Shown here: piece after piece, positions 45,092-55,209 of the stretch
How the letters are laid out: each line of letters opens with the position of its first letter
Position numbering within the stretch: the stretch's first letter is position 1
Assembly: GCA_029718625.1 (NCBI GenBank)
Contig: CM056379.1
Span: 67,822,670-67,886,669, forward strand
Reading direction: 5' to 3'
DNA length: 64,000 bases
Source: Synaphobranchus kaupii
Taxonomy: Eukaryota > Chordata > Actinopteri > Anguilliformes > Synaphobranchidae
Notes under the pieces: model-generated
Seen by the model: only the letters and a program-made list of their open reading frames with translations
Told to the model about the DNA's origin: nothing
Databases searched by the model: none
Program-made: the position numbers and the translations under genes

Positions 45092-46622
45092 CACTACTCA
45101 CAAAAAGTTAGGGATATTCGGCTTTCGGGTGAAATTTCAGGATGAACCTAAAATGCACTATAACCTTTACAGGTGAAATTAATTTGACCTTCTCTAAACT
45201 TTTGAATGCACATGTCCAACTATTCAATGTTTCAGTACTTTTTGCACAACTTGCTGTTCTCTAACAAGGAGCTGAACGGCAAAATTCACAACAGGTGTTT
45301 GATCCATGAATCGACCAATAAATTTCCTGGTTCAATTAGAATTGGTATTTAAACAGTCCTCTTCATCATGCTGTTCACATTTTGACATCATGAGACCAAG
45401 ATGACACCTAACAATTGATCAACAGTACCTCGCCATTGCGAGGCTTCAAACAGGATGTTCTCAGAGGGAAGTGGCCACTGAGCTTAGAGTGTCACAGAGT
45501 GTCATCAGCAGGTTGCAACAGAGATACAGAGAGACTGGAAGAGTCACAGAAAGGCATAGAAGTGGACGTCCTTTGGCCACATCCCACACTGATGACCGCT
45601 TCATTGTGAACAGTGCCCTGCGGAACCGGATGATGAATGCCACTCAACTCCAGGCACATTTAAGGGAGGTGAGAGGCACCCAAGTGTCACGTCAGACCAT
45701 TCGAAACCGTTTACATCAGCGTGGTCTGCGTGCTAGACGACCTGCAAGGGTACCTGACCACACCACCAGGCACAGGCGTCATCGTCTTGCATGGGCCAGG
45801 GAGCATTTACGCTGGACGAGGGACCAGTGGGCCTCAGTGCTGTTCTCTGATGAAAGTCGATTCACGTTGAGCAGAAATGATGGCCGCCAACGATGTTGGA
45901 GACGTCAAGGAGAGCGCTATGCATCAGCCACTGTTGTCACCAGACGACCCTTTGGTGGTGGCGGTGTTACAGTGTGGGCAGGTGTGTCTAGTCAATACAG
46001 AACTGCCCTACACTTTGTGAATGGTACAGTGACAAGCCCATACTACCTGAATAACATCATTAATCCAGTCATTGTGCCCCTGCATGAACAACACAGGCCT
46101 AATTTCATCTTCATGGACGACAATGCTCCAGCTCATCGAGGTCGCATCATTAGGGAAAGGCTGCTGGAGACTGGGGTACCTCAAATGGAGTGGCCTGCAC
46201 TTTCTCCAGACCTGAATCCCATAGAAAACCTATGGGATCAGCTGACTCACCGTGTAGAGGCTCGTAACTCTGTACCCCAGAACCTCAATGACCTGAGGGC
46301 CGCCCTTCAAGAAGAGTGGGATGCCATGCCTCAGCAGACAATAAGTCGACTTGTGAACAGCATGAGACGTCGTTGTCAAGCTGTAATTGATGCTCAAGGG
46401 CACATGACAAGTTATTGAGACATTGACATTTTTGTTGTGGTATACCCACCACTGTTGTTGGCTTTTGTTTCAATAAATTGTTTGAGATGAGGAAATCACC
46501 ATTGCATGCTTCTACTTAAATGCCCTACTTTCATGATACGTATAATATCACTGTAGCGTGAACTTACATTTTCCATAAATTTCACCCGAAAGCCAAATAT
46601 CCCTAACTTTTTGTGAGTACTG
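45092..46622 (+). mobile_element. Tc1/mariner element E, full length
   Basis: 1531 bp, flanked by ta. Tips cactactcacaaaaagtta and taactttttgtgagtactg; the shared inverted block includes ggatatt(c/t)ggctttcgggtg. Contains a nearly intact transposase. It sits inside a tandem repeat unit whose other copy lacks it, which independently fixes the ends. Confidence 0.9.
45390..46418 (+). pseudogene. Tc1-type transposase with a single early stop
   Basis: ATG at 45390 is followed by an in-frame TGA at codon 5 (45402-45404). Otherwise the frame is open to the TGA at 46416, about 342 codons, the usual family length. First [23 protein letters not shown]. Hinge: [11 protein letters not shown]. Second [25 protein letters not shown] core: Asp in FSDESRFTL (about 45845), Asp in [11 protein letters not shown] (about 46113), Glu in [12 protein letters not shown] (about 46222). 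The stop is a possible CpG transition. Downstream initiation at a GTG (45471) would lose part of the first HTH, so the present allele is probably null or weak. Confidence 0.88.
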
Positions 46623-46827
46623 TATGTGCCCGGTGTCAAGTGTCAAGTTGATACTTTGTTTGTCCCGATCGGATATATAGTTCTCGAGTTATCAGCAAAA
46701 ACGTGTTTTCTAAGATGGCCACCCTATCGGACAAAAAGTAGGTTAAGGTCACAAAACAAATAGATGTTGCACAACGTCAGTAAATATACATCTCTGATGA
46801 ACAATGACATTCAGTATAGACAGTTGT

Positions 46828-48229
46828 TGTAACGTTCCGTTCCCGTCCTGTCCGTTTTCCATGTTTTCCTTGTTTCCTTCCGTGTCATGTTGGATCCCTT
46901 GTCCGTGTTTCCCTCCTGGCTGTGGACTGGGCGTCTCCCTCGGGTACTTTTGGTTTCATTTTCCACTTTAGCTTCCGCCTATCACTCGCCCCTCTCGTTA
47001 CTCACATTCCTCACTGCTGTGCTTCGGCAATCACTCCTGATTTAACATCACACCTGTTTCTCGTTTTCTCCTTCACTTCCTGCACCATTTAAACCCCTGG
47101 CTGGCTACTATTCAGCGCCAGTTCGTTGACTAACCTACCGTGTTTGTTTCGTATCCCGTTTCTGGTCCAGTGTTTGTGAGCCTGCTGGTTCATACCTGTT
47201 CGCCTGGTTTCCTGACTGGTAGCTATCTCTGCTAAACTTTCGCTGCTGCATGCATTTACCTGTTTCCCTTCAAAACCTCCAGACGCCGCAGTTCCAGTCT
47301 TCCCGCAGCTGTGTTTGTCCTCCCCGTGTTACGTACCTCCCGTACTCGTGTTGCGGTACCAGGACCTCTGCATGCCAGCCGGCTTACGCCAGTATTGCCC
47401 GAGCTACGCCGCACCTTCCAACTCGGCGGTGCATTCACCAGCTACAGCCCTGTCACAACACCCTGCCTTTAACCTCTGCTTTCTGCCCGGTTACTCAAGC
47501 TACCCGGTCCAGTTTCCAGTCCTGTTCCAGCCCAGTTCCGATCCAGTTTCCAGTCCAGCTCCAGTCCAGCTTCCAGTCCAGTTCCAGTCCAGTTCCGGTG
47601 TTTTAGACACCTCCGTTCAAGTCCAGTTCCGGCTTGGAACAAGTTCCGTGCCGTCCCCTGTGTTCCTGAGTGGACCTTCCGGTCCAGTTTCCAGTCCAGT
47701 TCCAGTCCAGGTCCGGTGTTTCATACACCTCCGTTCAAGTCCAGTTCCGGCTTGGAACAAGTTCCGTGCCGTTCCCGTTTCCTGAGTGGACCTCTCGGTC
47801 CAGTTTCCAGTCCAGTTCCCAGTCCAGTTCCAGTTCAGTTCCGGTGTTTTATACACCTCCGTTCAAGTCCAGTTCCGGCTTGGAACAAGTTCCGTGCCGT
47901 TCCCGTTTCCTGAGTGGACCTTCCGGTCCAGTTTCCAGTCCAGTTCCGATCCAGTTTCCAGTCCAGTTCCAGTCCAGTTCCAGTCCGGTTCCGGTGTGTT
48001 AGACACCTCCGTTCAAGTCCAGTTCCGGCTTGGAACAGTTCCGTGTTTCTTCAAGTCCAGCTCCGGCTTGGAGCAGTCCTCAGTTGGACGCTATCCTGTG
48101 TTAACTAACTAACCTGTTTTGCTCCCGTGTACAGCTTTGGGACCACCCCAACGCTTAATAAAGTTCCACTTTCTGTAATCTGTCTCCTGGTCGTTGCACT
48201 TGGGTTCGTCCCGTATCAGGATCGTAACA
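46828..48229 (+). repeat. 5' LTR of the sushi-type element, with internal minisatellite
   Basis: Unusually long (1402 bp). The segment 47500-48080 is a minisatellite: four units of about 120-150 bp, each with ccggtgtttt(a/c)(g/t)acacctcc, gttcaagtccagttccgg and cttggaacaagttccgtg, separated by runs of ccagtt. Proline/serine-rich frames on both strands are products of this repetition and recur identically in the 3' LTR. Confidence 0.92.
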
Positions 48230-48248
48230 GAACGAACTGGCCAACAAT

Positions 48249-49229
48249 ATGGACCCAGCCGATCTGGAACAGATTCGCCACGCCTTCTCCTGCCAAACTG
48301 CGATCAGCGACCAACAGGGTCGCCGTTTGGATGATATGCTGGAAGTAGTTAGGGGCATCACGGAGCAAGTATCCCAACTTTCGCTCCACCAACCGCTACT
48401 ACGGATTCCAGCCAACCCTACTCCTTCCTCTCCCGAACCCCATCCGGAGGCACCGGCTCCCACTTCCAGCCGTGAGCCCCGTGTACAACACCCCGAGTTA
48501 TATCGCGGGGGGTTGGGGAGATGTCGTGAATTTCTACTTAAATGTGACATAGTGTTTCGGATGCAGCCCTCCTCCTTCGCCTCTGACTCCAGCAAGATCG
48601 CGTTCATTATGAGCAGCCTGGGAGGGAGCGCCCTGGAGTGGGCTACATCCATCTGGGACAGCCAGGCTCCGTTATGCAGCAACTTCGCAGCCTTTGCGGC
48701 AGAGATGCGACGTGTGTTTGAACACCCGACCTGTGGACGTGACGCTACCCAGCGTCTGCTTCAAGTTCGCCAAGGCAACCGCAGTGTCGCAGAAATGGCC
48801 ATTCAGTTTCGTACCCTCGCCGCGGAGTCAGGATGGAATGACGCCTCCCTCCAGGGGGCTTTCCGCCAAACTCTCAGCGAGGAACTCAAGGACCAGCTTG
48901 CCACTCGGGAGGAATCCAACTCCCTTAATAGCCTCATCAGCCTCGCTATAGCCATCGATAATCGTCTCCGCATCCGGGCCCGGGAGCGGGGAGGAAGTTC
49001 CGGGCGTCATTCGCCCTCCGTCGTCTCTAATGTTCATTCACACTCCATCACTGGATCTCGGGCGCCTACGGGCGGGTCCGAGGAAGAGCCCATGCAACTG
49101 GGCAGAGTTGCGGTCAATCCCGAGGAGCGTCAGCGCCGTCAGCGCACCAGATCCTGTTTCTATTGCGGCAAGCCTGGCCATCAGATCGCCTCCTGTCCCA
49201 TTCGCCCAAAAGAAGGGGCTCGCCAGTAA
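48249..49229 (+). CDS. Gag of the sushi-type element
   Basis: 326 residues from ATG 20 bases after the LTR ([15 protein letters not shown]). A proline-rich linker near 55-75 precedes the capsid ([54 protein letters not shown]). The C-terminal CCHC knuckle is [14 protein letters not shown] at about 303-316. The gene is related to sushi-ichi Gag, the group from which mammalian PEG10/RTL genes derive. It ends at TAA 49227. The last 67 bases overlap pol in the -1 frame, with a slippery heptamer. Confidence 0.93.
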   Translation: MDPADLEQIRHAFSCQTAISDQQGRRLDDMLEVVRGITEQVSQLSLHQPLLRIPANPTPSSPEPHPEAPAPTSSREPRVQHPELYRGGLGRCREFLLKCDIVFRMQPSSFASDSSKIAFIMSSLGGSALEWATSIWDSQAPLCSNFAAFAAEMRRVFEHPTCGRDATQRLLQVRQGNRSVAEMAIQFRTLAAESGWNDASLQGAFRQTLSEELKDQLATREESNSLNSLISLAIAIDNRLRIRARERGGSSGRHSPSVVSNVHSHSITGSRAPTGGSEEEPMQLGRVAVNPEERQRRQRTRSCFYCGKPGHQIASCPIRPKEGARQ

Positions 49230-52200
49230 GACTGGGCGTACTGACGAGCCCCATTGTCCCCAACCATGCTGCCCAGGACCGCCTCATGTTCAAGGCTACT
49301 CTCCTTTGGAGGGACAAGACCCTATCTTCTTCGGCCCTAATTGACTCCGGAGCTGACGCCAGCTTCATGGATATCACCTTCGCCAGGAGGGCCGGCATTC
49401 CCACGGAACGTCTCACTTCACCCATTTCAGCTCTAGCTCTGGACGGTAGGAGGTTGGGGTTAGTTACCCACTCCACCGTTCCTATCCAATTAATTCTATC
49501 TGGCAATCATCGGGAGTCCATTCAGCTATTACTGATTAACTCCCAACAATCTGCTCTGGTTTTAGGTCAGACCTGGCTTCGCCTCCACAATCCCCATATT
49601 GACTGGAAAGCCGGTCGCATCCTGGCGTGGAGTGCCCACTGTCTAGCCAGCTGTCTCCGTTCTGCACTACCCCCTCCGGGGCCCAGTAAACCCTGTTCCA
49701 TGCAACCTATACCGGATTTAACGAATGTTCCCAGCGAGTATCACGACCTCGCGCAAGTATTTTCTAAATCACGTGCTCTGTCCTTACCTCCTCACAGGCC
49801 GTATGACTGCGCCATTGACCTACTGGCTGGAGCTAAACTGCCATCGGGACGCCTCTACAGTCTGTCTGGACCGGAGAAACTAGCCATGGAGGAATACATC
49901 CACGACTCCCTCGCTTCGGGTATTATCCGTCCCTCTTCATCCCCAGTCGGTGCAGGGTTCTTCTTCGTTGGGAAGAAGGATGGCTCCCTGCGACCCTGCA
50001 TCGACTACCGGGGCCTCAACCAGGTCACCATCCGTAACAAATACCCTCTTCCCCTCATTAACACCGCCTTTGAAGCCCTCTCTCCAGCTGTGACGTTCAC
50101 CAAGCTCGACCTCCGGAATGCGTATCACCTGGTGCGTATCCGTGAGGGGGACGAGTGGAAGACTGCTTTTAATACCCCGTTGGGCCACTACGAATACCTG
50201 GTGGTCCCTTTCGGCCTTACTAACGCCCCAGCAGTCTTCCAGAGCATGGTGAACGACGTCCTGCGGGACCTCCTAGGGAGGAGCGTTTTTGTTTATATCG
50301 ATGATATTTTAATTTTTTCTCAATCCCCGCAGGAGCATGTCCGTCACGTTCGAGAGGTTCTCCAGCGGCTGTTGGAGAATCAGCTGTTTGTTAAGGCTGA
50401 GAAATGTTCCTTCCACGCTTCCACGGTCCCGTTCCTCGGCTTCATTATCGAGGAGGGCAGTATCCGGGCGGACCCTGTGAAAATCAAGGCGGTGACAGAA
50501 TGGCCCCAACCCACCTCCCGCAAGCACCTTCAACAGTTCCTGGGGTTTGCAAATTTCTACCGCCGCTTTATTCGCAATTACAGTTCCATTGCTGCTCCCC
50601 TGACTAAACTCACTTCCGTTGCCCTGCCTTACTGTTGGAATTCCGATGCCCAGCGAGCTTTCGAGCTACTCAAGGCTCGGTTTTCCTCAGCACCTATCCT
50701 CCTTCACCCTGACACTTCTCGGCAGTTTGTCGTTGAGGTGGATGCCTCCGACACCGGCGTGGGGGCCATTCTGTCTCAACGGTCCGCCTCTGATAGCAAG
50801 CTCCATCCCTGCGCATTCTTCTCCCGGAGGCTGTCCTCCGCCGAGAGGAACTACGATGTCGGGGATCGGGAACTGCTGGCGATAAAACTGGCTCTTGAGG
50901 AGTGGCGCCACTGGCTGGAGGGGGCAGGTACCCCTTTTCTTGTTTTTACCGACCATCAAAACCTCATTTATTTAAGATCTGCCAAGAGGCTCAATTCTCG
51001 TCAGGCTAGATGGTCGTTATTTTTTGCACGCTTTAATTTCTCTGTTTCTTTCCGCCCTGGTTCCCGTAATATTAAAGCAGATGCCCTGTCCCGCATTTTT
51101 TCCCCTCCCTCCAGTCCTGCTGATCCGGAGCCCATTTTGCCGGCCTCCTGTGTGGTGGCTGCGGTCTCCTGGGAGATTGAGGGCATTGTGAAGGCCGCCC
51201 AGACTTCCCAACCGGACCCCCGCAATAACCCTAACTCCTGTCTTTTTGTCCCCGATTCCGTCCGCTCCCAGGTCCTCGAATGGGTTCACGCCTCGTGCCT
51301 GGCATGTCACCCAGGTGTCGCCAGAACTATCGCCCTCGTCAGGAGGAGTTTCTGGTGGCCTACCCTTAAAGGGGATACCCGTGCCTTCGTCCTGGCCTGC
51401 TCGGTGTGCGCCAGGAGCAAGGCTTCCCACCAGCCTCCCTCCGGTCTTCTCCTTTCCCTCCCCGTCCCTGGCCGTCCTTGGAGTCACATTGGTGTGGACT
51501 TCGTAACCGGTCTGCCGTTGTCAGAAGGTAACACCGTCATTCTGACAATAGTGGACCGGTTCTCCAAGGCGGTTCACTTTGTTCCCCTCCCCAAGCTCCC
51601 GTCCGCCCTTGAAACCGCTGAGCTCTTGGTGCTACACGTGGTCAGGCTGCACGGGATCCCCTCTGACATCGTGTCAGACCGTGGGCCCCAGTTCTCCTCC
51701 CGAGTTTGGAGGGCGTTCTGTGCAGCCCTGGGTGCCTCTCCTAGTCTTTCCTCGGGTTTCCATCCCCAGTCTAATGGTCAGGCAGAGAGGGCGAACCAGG
51801 ACCTGGGGGCCGCCCTGCGGTGCGTTACAGTGCGCAATCCTGCCTCTTGGAGCCGGTTTCTCCCCTGGGTCGAGTACGCACATAACTCCCTTAAAAGTGC
51901 CTCTACTGGCCTATCCCCGTTTGAGTGTGCTTTAGGCTATCAACCCCCTCTTCTGTCGACCCAGGAGGCCGAGATAGCTGTCCCCTCTGTTAGGGCCCAT
52001 GTCCTTCGTTGTAAAAACATTTGGAGACTCACACGCACCGCACTCCTTCACGCCAATTCCCGCTCCCAACGTCTGGCGGACCTTCACAGGACCGCAGCCC
52101 CACAGTATAAGGCCGGTCAGCAGGTCTGGCTCTCCACTGCAAACATCTCCCTTCCCTCTTCATCCAGAAAGCTTCAGCCCCGTTTTATTGGTCCCTTCCC

Positions 52201-52564
52201 CATCATTTGTCTAGTTAACCCGGTGTCTGTTAAACTTTCCCTCCCCGCCTCCCTCAAAGTTTACCCTGTGTTTCATGTGTCCCAGGTTAAGCCTGTCTCC
52301 TCCAGCCCCCTCAGTACCCCTACCATCCCGCCTCCTCCCGTCCGAGTTGTTGACAACGCCCCGGCCTACACGGTGAACCGTGTTATTGATATCCGCCGCA
52401 GGGGCCGGGGTTTCCAATACCTCGTCGACTGGGAGGGGTACGGTCCTGAGGAGAGGTCGTGGCTCCACAAGAGCCTGATCTTGGACCATTCAGTAATCCA
52501 AGACTTCCACGAACAGTTCCCTGACAAGACCAGGCCTCCGGGTACGCCAGGTGGCGTACATTGA
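49163..52564 (+). CDS. Pol of the sushi-type element (PR-RT-RH-IN-chromodomain)
   Basis: Open for 1133 codons in the -1 frame of gag. Translation would enter near 49208, not at 49163. Protease: [12 protein letters not shown] near residue 59. [28 protein letters not shown], catalytic YIDDIL near 379. RNase [16 protein letters not shown] near 522, [10 protein letters not shown]. Integrase: zinc domain ending CSVCARSK, core Asp in GVDFVTGLP near 779, Asp in VSDRGPQF near 839, Glu in [10 protein letters not shown] near 875. C-terminal chromodomain about 1070-1115 ([33 protein letters not shown]). No inactivating change seen. Confidence 0.94.
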   Translation: MRQAWPSDRLLSHSPKRRGSPVRLGVLTSPIVPNHAAQDRLMFKATLLWRDKTLSSSALIDSGADASFMDITFARRAGIPTERLTSPISALALDGRRLGLVTHSTVPIQLILSGNHRESIQLLLINSQQSALVLGQTWLRLHNPHIDWKAGRILAWSAHCLASCLRSALPPPGPSKPCSMQPIPDLTNVPSEYHDLAQVFSKSRALSLPPHRPYDCAIDLLAGAKLPSGRLYSLSGPEKLAMEEYIHDSLASGIIRPSSSPVGAGFFFVGKKDGSLRPCIDYRGLNQVTIRNKYPLPLINTAFEALSPAVTFTKLDLRNAYHLVRIREGDEWKTAFNTPLGHYEYLVVPFGLTNAPAVFQSMVNDVLRDLLGRSVFVYIDDILIFSQSPQEHVRHVREVLQRLLENQLFVKAEKCSFHASTVPFLGFIIEEGSIRADPVKIKAVTEWPQPTSRKHLQQFLGFANFYRRFIRNYSSIAAPLTKLTSVALPYCWNSDAQRAFELLKARFSSAPILLHPDTSRQFVVEVDASDTGVGAILSQRSASDSKLHPCAFFSRRLSSAERNYDVGDRELLAIKLALEEWRHWLEGAGTPFLVFTDHQNLIYLRSAKRLNSRQARWSLFFARFNFSVSFRPGSRNIKADALSRIFSPPSSPADPEPILPASCVVAAVSWEIEGIVKAAQTSQPDPRNNPNSCLFVPDSVRSQVLEWVHASCLACHPGVARTIALVRRSFWWPTLKGDTRAFVLACSVCARSKASHQPPSGLLLSLPVPGRPWSHIGVDFVTGLPLSEGNTVILTIVDRFSKAVHFVPLPKLPSALETAELLVLHVVRLHGIPSDIVSDRGPQFSSRVWRAFCAALGASPSLSSGFHPQSNGQAERANQDLGAALRCVTVRNPASWSRFLPWVEYAHNSLKSASTGLSPFECALGYQPPLLSTQEAEIAVPSVRAHVLRCKNIWRLTRTALLHANSRSQRLADLHRTAAPQYKAGQQVWLSTANISLPSSSRKLQPRFIGPFPIICLVNPVSVKLSLPASLKVYPVFHVSQVKPVSSSPLSTPTIPPPPVRVVDNAPAYTVNRVIDIRRRGRGFQYLVDWEGYGPEERSWLHKSLILDHSVIQDFHEQFPDKTRPPGTPGGVH
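49205..49211 (+). promoter_or_regulatory. Candidate -1 frameshift heptamer CCCAAAA
   Basis: In the gag frame the bases read C CCA AAA, the X XXY YYZ pattern of -1 ribosomal slippery sites. It lies 15 bases before the gag stop and inside the gag-pol overlap (49163-49229), and the shift direction matches the pol frame. A downstream stimulatory structure was not worked out. Confidence 0.6.
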
Positions 52565-52576
52565 GGGGGGGGGTAC

Positions 52577-53978
52577 TGTAACGTTCCGTTCCCGTCCTGT
52601 CCGTTTTCCATGTTTTCCTTGTTTCCTTCCGTGTCATGTTGGATCCCTTGTCCGTGTTTCCCTCCTGGCTGTGGACTGGGCGTCTCCCTCGGGTACTTTT
52701 GGTTTCATTTTCCACTTTAGCTTCCGCCTATCACTCGCCCCTCTCGTTACTCACATTCCTCACTGCTGTGCTTCGGCAATCACTCCTGATTTAACATCAC
52801 ACCTGTTTCTCGTTTTCTCCTTCACTTCCTGCACCATTTAAACCCCTGGCTGGCTACTATTCAGCGCCAGTTCGTTGACTAACCTACCGTGTTTGTTTCG
52901 TATCCCGTTTCTGGTCCAGTGTTTGTGAGCCTGCTGGTTCATACCTGTTCGCCTGGTTTCCTGACTGGTAGCTATCTCTGCTAAACTTTCGCTGCTGCAT
53001 GCATTTACCTGTTTCCCTTCAAAACCTCCAGACGCCGCAGTTCCAGTCTTCCCGCAGCTGTGTTTGTCCTCCCCGTGTTACGTACCTCCCGTACTCGTGT
53101 TGCGGTACCAGGACCTCTGCATGCCAGCCGGCTTACGCCAGTATTGCCCGAGCTACGCCGCACCTTCCAACTCGGCGGTGCATTCACCAGCTACAGCCCT
53201 GTCACAACACCCTGCCTTTAACCTCTGCTTTCTGCCCGGTTACTCAAGCTACCCGGTCCAGTTTCCAGTCCTGTTCCAGCCCAGTTCCGATCCAGTTTCC
53301 AGTCCAGCTCCAGTCCAGCTTCCAGTCCAGTTCCAGTCCAGTTCCGGTGTTTTAGACACCTCCGTTCAAGTCCAGTTCCGGCTTGGAACAAGTTCCGTGC
53401 CGTCCCCTGTGTTCCTGAGTGGACCTTCCGGTCCAGTTTCCAGTCCAGTTCCAGTCCAGGTCCGGTGTTTCATACACCTCCGTTCAAGTCCAGTTCCGGC
53501 TTGGAACAAGTTCCGTGCCGTTCCCGTTTCCTGAGTGGACCTCTCGGTCCAGTTTCCAGTCCAGTTCCCAGTCCAGTTCCAGTTCAGTTCCGGTGTTTTA
53601 TACACCTCCGTTCAAGTCCAGTTCCGGCTTGGAACAAGTTCCGTGCCGTTCCCGTTTCCTGAGTGGACCTTCCGGTCCAGTTTCCAGTCCAGTTCCGATC
53701 CAGTTTCCAGTCCAGTTCCAGTCCAGTTCCAGTCCGGTTCCGGTGTGTTAGACACCTCCGTTCAAGTCCAGTTCCGGCTTGGAACAGTTCCGTGTTTCTT
53801 CAAGTCCAGCTCCGGCTTGGAGCAGTCCTCAGTTGGACGCTATCCTGTGTTAACTAACTAACCTGTTTTGCTCCCGTGTACAGCTTTGGGACCACCCCAA
53901 CGCTTAATAAAGTTCCACTTTCTGTAATCTGTCTCCTGGTCGTTGCACTTGGGTTCGTCCCGTATCAGGATCGTAACA
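52577..53978 (+). repeat. 3' LTR of the sushi-type element
   Basis: 1402 bp, same length and apparently same sequence as the 5' LTR, including all four minisatellite units (about 53250-53830). Followed by the duplicated gttgt. Confidence 0.93.
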
Positions 53979-54165
53979 GTTGTAGGCCAAAAAAAGTGCC
54001 ATTTTTTGTCGCACCTCTTTTTCAATTGGCCATATGACCTTGACCTATATAGTTGTCGTGTGCCCCAAGTCAATCTTCAAGTTGATACTTTGCTTGTCCC
54101 GATCGGACATATAATTCTTGAGTTATCAGCAAAAACGTGTTTTCCAAGATGGACGGAGTTTGTGG
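53979..54165. repeat. Tandem repeat unit 2
   Basis: Uninterrupted version of unit 1: aaaaaaagtgcc, gcacctctttttcaattgg, tatatagttgtcgtgtgccc, gtcccgatcgg, tatcagcaaaaacgtgttt, aagatgga. It shows the pre-insertion sequence of the Tc1 E target site. Confidence 0.7.
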
Positions 54166-55209
54166 TTTCCACTGATAGTTTGGCTGCAGGAGCAACAAAT
54201 GTCTCGGTTGAGCAAAATCTTGCAGCTGGCACCATGGCCAGTAGGCATATGCGCCAATGGGTTAAGCTCATAGGGGAAAATGTGAAGGGATTAAATATAG
54301 GTGTATGTTACAGGCCGGCAGCTTCAGACAATAGTCTGAATACAATGCTATTTGGAAATATTAAACAAGCTTGTCAGGGAGGCGAGACTGTTATGGGTGA
54401 CTTCAATTACCCTGCTATTAATTGGGAATTTGTGACAGGACAAGGAAAAAGTGAGAAAGAATTTCTGGATGTTGTAAATGACCATTCATTGGCACAGTAT
54501 GTTAGTCAGCCTATAAGACGGACATACATTCTGGTGCTATGTAATGATCCTGACAGAATTTGTGGCCGCTGTGCAGTTAGCTTTGAGGTACTCTCAAATT
54601 AAGAGGGCATCCTCTAAGTGCAGGATTTTTAATTTTAGGTGTTGCCAACTTTAACAAGATGCGAGCGTATTTAAGTAATATAACTTCTTGAATGCAAGAC
54701 TCTGAATGAAAAGTGGGGCAAGTTCAAAAGGGTTATTCTTGATGCACAATGTAAATTCATTCCAAAGGTAAAGAAAAGTAGTCTCCACAGTGGATGAATA
54801 AACCTATATGGAAGAGCTTGAGGGAAAATAATACATTTTATGAGATATATAAGAAAGACAATACTGAGAGTAATAAGGCAAAATATTGTAATATGCATGC
54901 TAAGGTTAAAAAATAATTAAGGGTAGCTAAAAGGCTGTTTGAATGTCAAATTGCTCAAAATGTAAAAATTTGTCCTAACGTTTCTTTCAATACTGCAGTA
55001 GGAAAAGGAAAGTTAAGGAGGAGGTTAAGTGCATTAAGAACAAGGAAGGGATGTTGCTTTATAAGAATGAGGATGTCTTTTTACAGTGGATGTCAGTTAC
55101 ATTGTTGAGAGTTTGACCAGAGAGGAGGTTACTAATAGGCCGGAAGGAATATTCAGTACTCAGAGAAGTACTAGGTAAATTACATAAATTAAAGACAAAT
55201 AAGGCAACA
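54166..55209 (+). pseudogene. CR1/Rex-like LINE, endonuclease and start of RT
   Basis: 54180-54600 is mostly open and encodes the C-terminal endonuclease region (GLNIGVCYRPAASDN; VMGDFNYPAINWEFV; FLDVVNDHSLAQYV). Broken frames continue with WGKFKRVILDAQCKFIP and an RT entry motif LKTNKATGPD ending at 55209. There the fold-back element copy B interrupts it. The RT continues at about 57529-57543 and 58951. Many stops and indels show an old copy. Confidence 0.75.

Larger units (their letters stand above)
44995..46740. repeat. Tandem repeat unit 1, split by Tc1 element E
   Basis: ccctaaaaagtgcc...gcatctctttttgaatg...tatatagttgtcat stops at the ta of Tc1 E (45090). It resumes at 46623 with tgtgcccggtgtcaagtg...gtcccgatcgg...tatcagcaaaaacgtgt...aagatggcc. 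The same sequence, ungapped, is at 53979-54160. Unit 1 continues to 46827, and unit 2 originally followed directly before the sushi element inserted between them. Confidence 0.7.
46828..53978 (+). mobile_element. Sushi-type chromovirus (Ty3/gypsy), complete and possibly active
   Basis: 1402-bp LTRs (46828-48229, 52577-53978), tgtaacg...taaca, look identical. A gttgt 5-bp duplication (46823-46827, 53979-53983) flanks them. Gag and pol are open with all catalytic motifs, in a -1 frame relation, and pol ends in a chromodomain. A purine run (gagggggggggtac) precedes the 3' LTR. A canonical tRNA primer site is not obvious: sequence after the 5' LTR reads gaacgaactggccaac. Sushi-like elements have been proposed to self-prime. 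Recent insertion. Confidence 0.94.

Noticed and set aside
47250..48112. Several proline/serine-rich frames on both strands, repeated at 52999-53861
   Set aside because: They lie entirely within the minisatellite part of the two sushi LTRs. All frames are open because the repeat lacks stops, and they recur identically in both LTRs.
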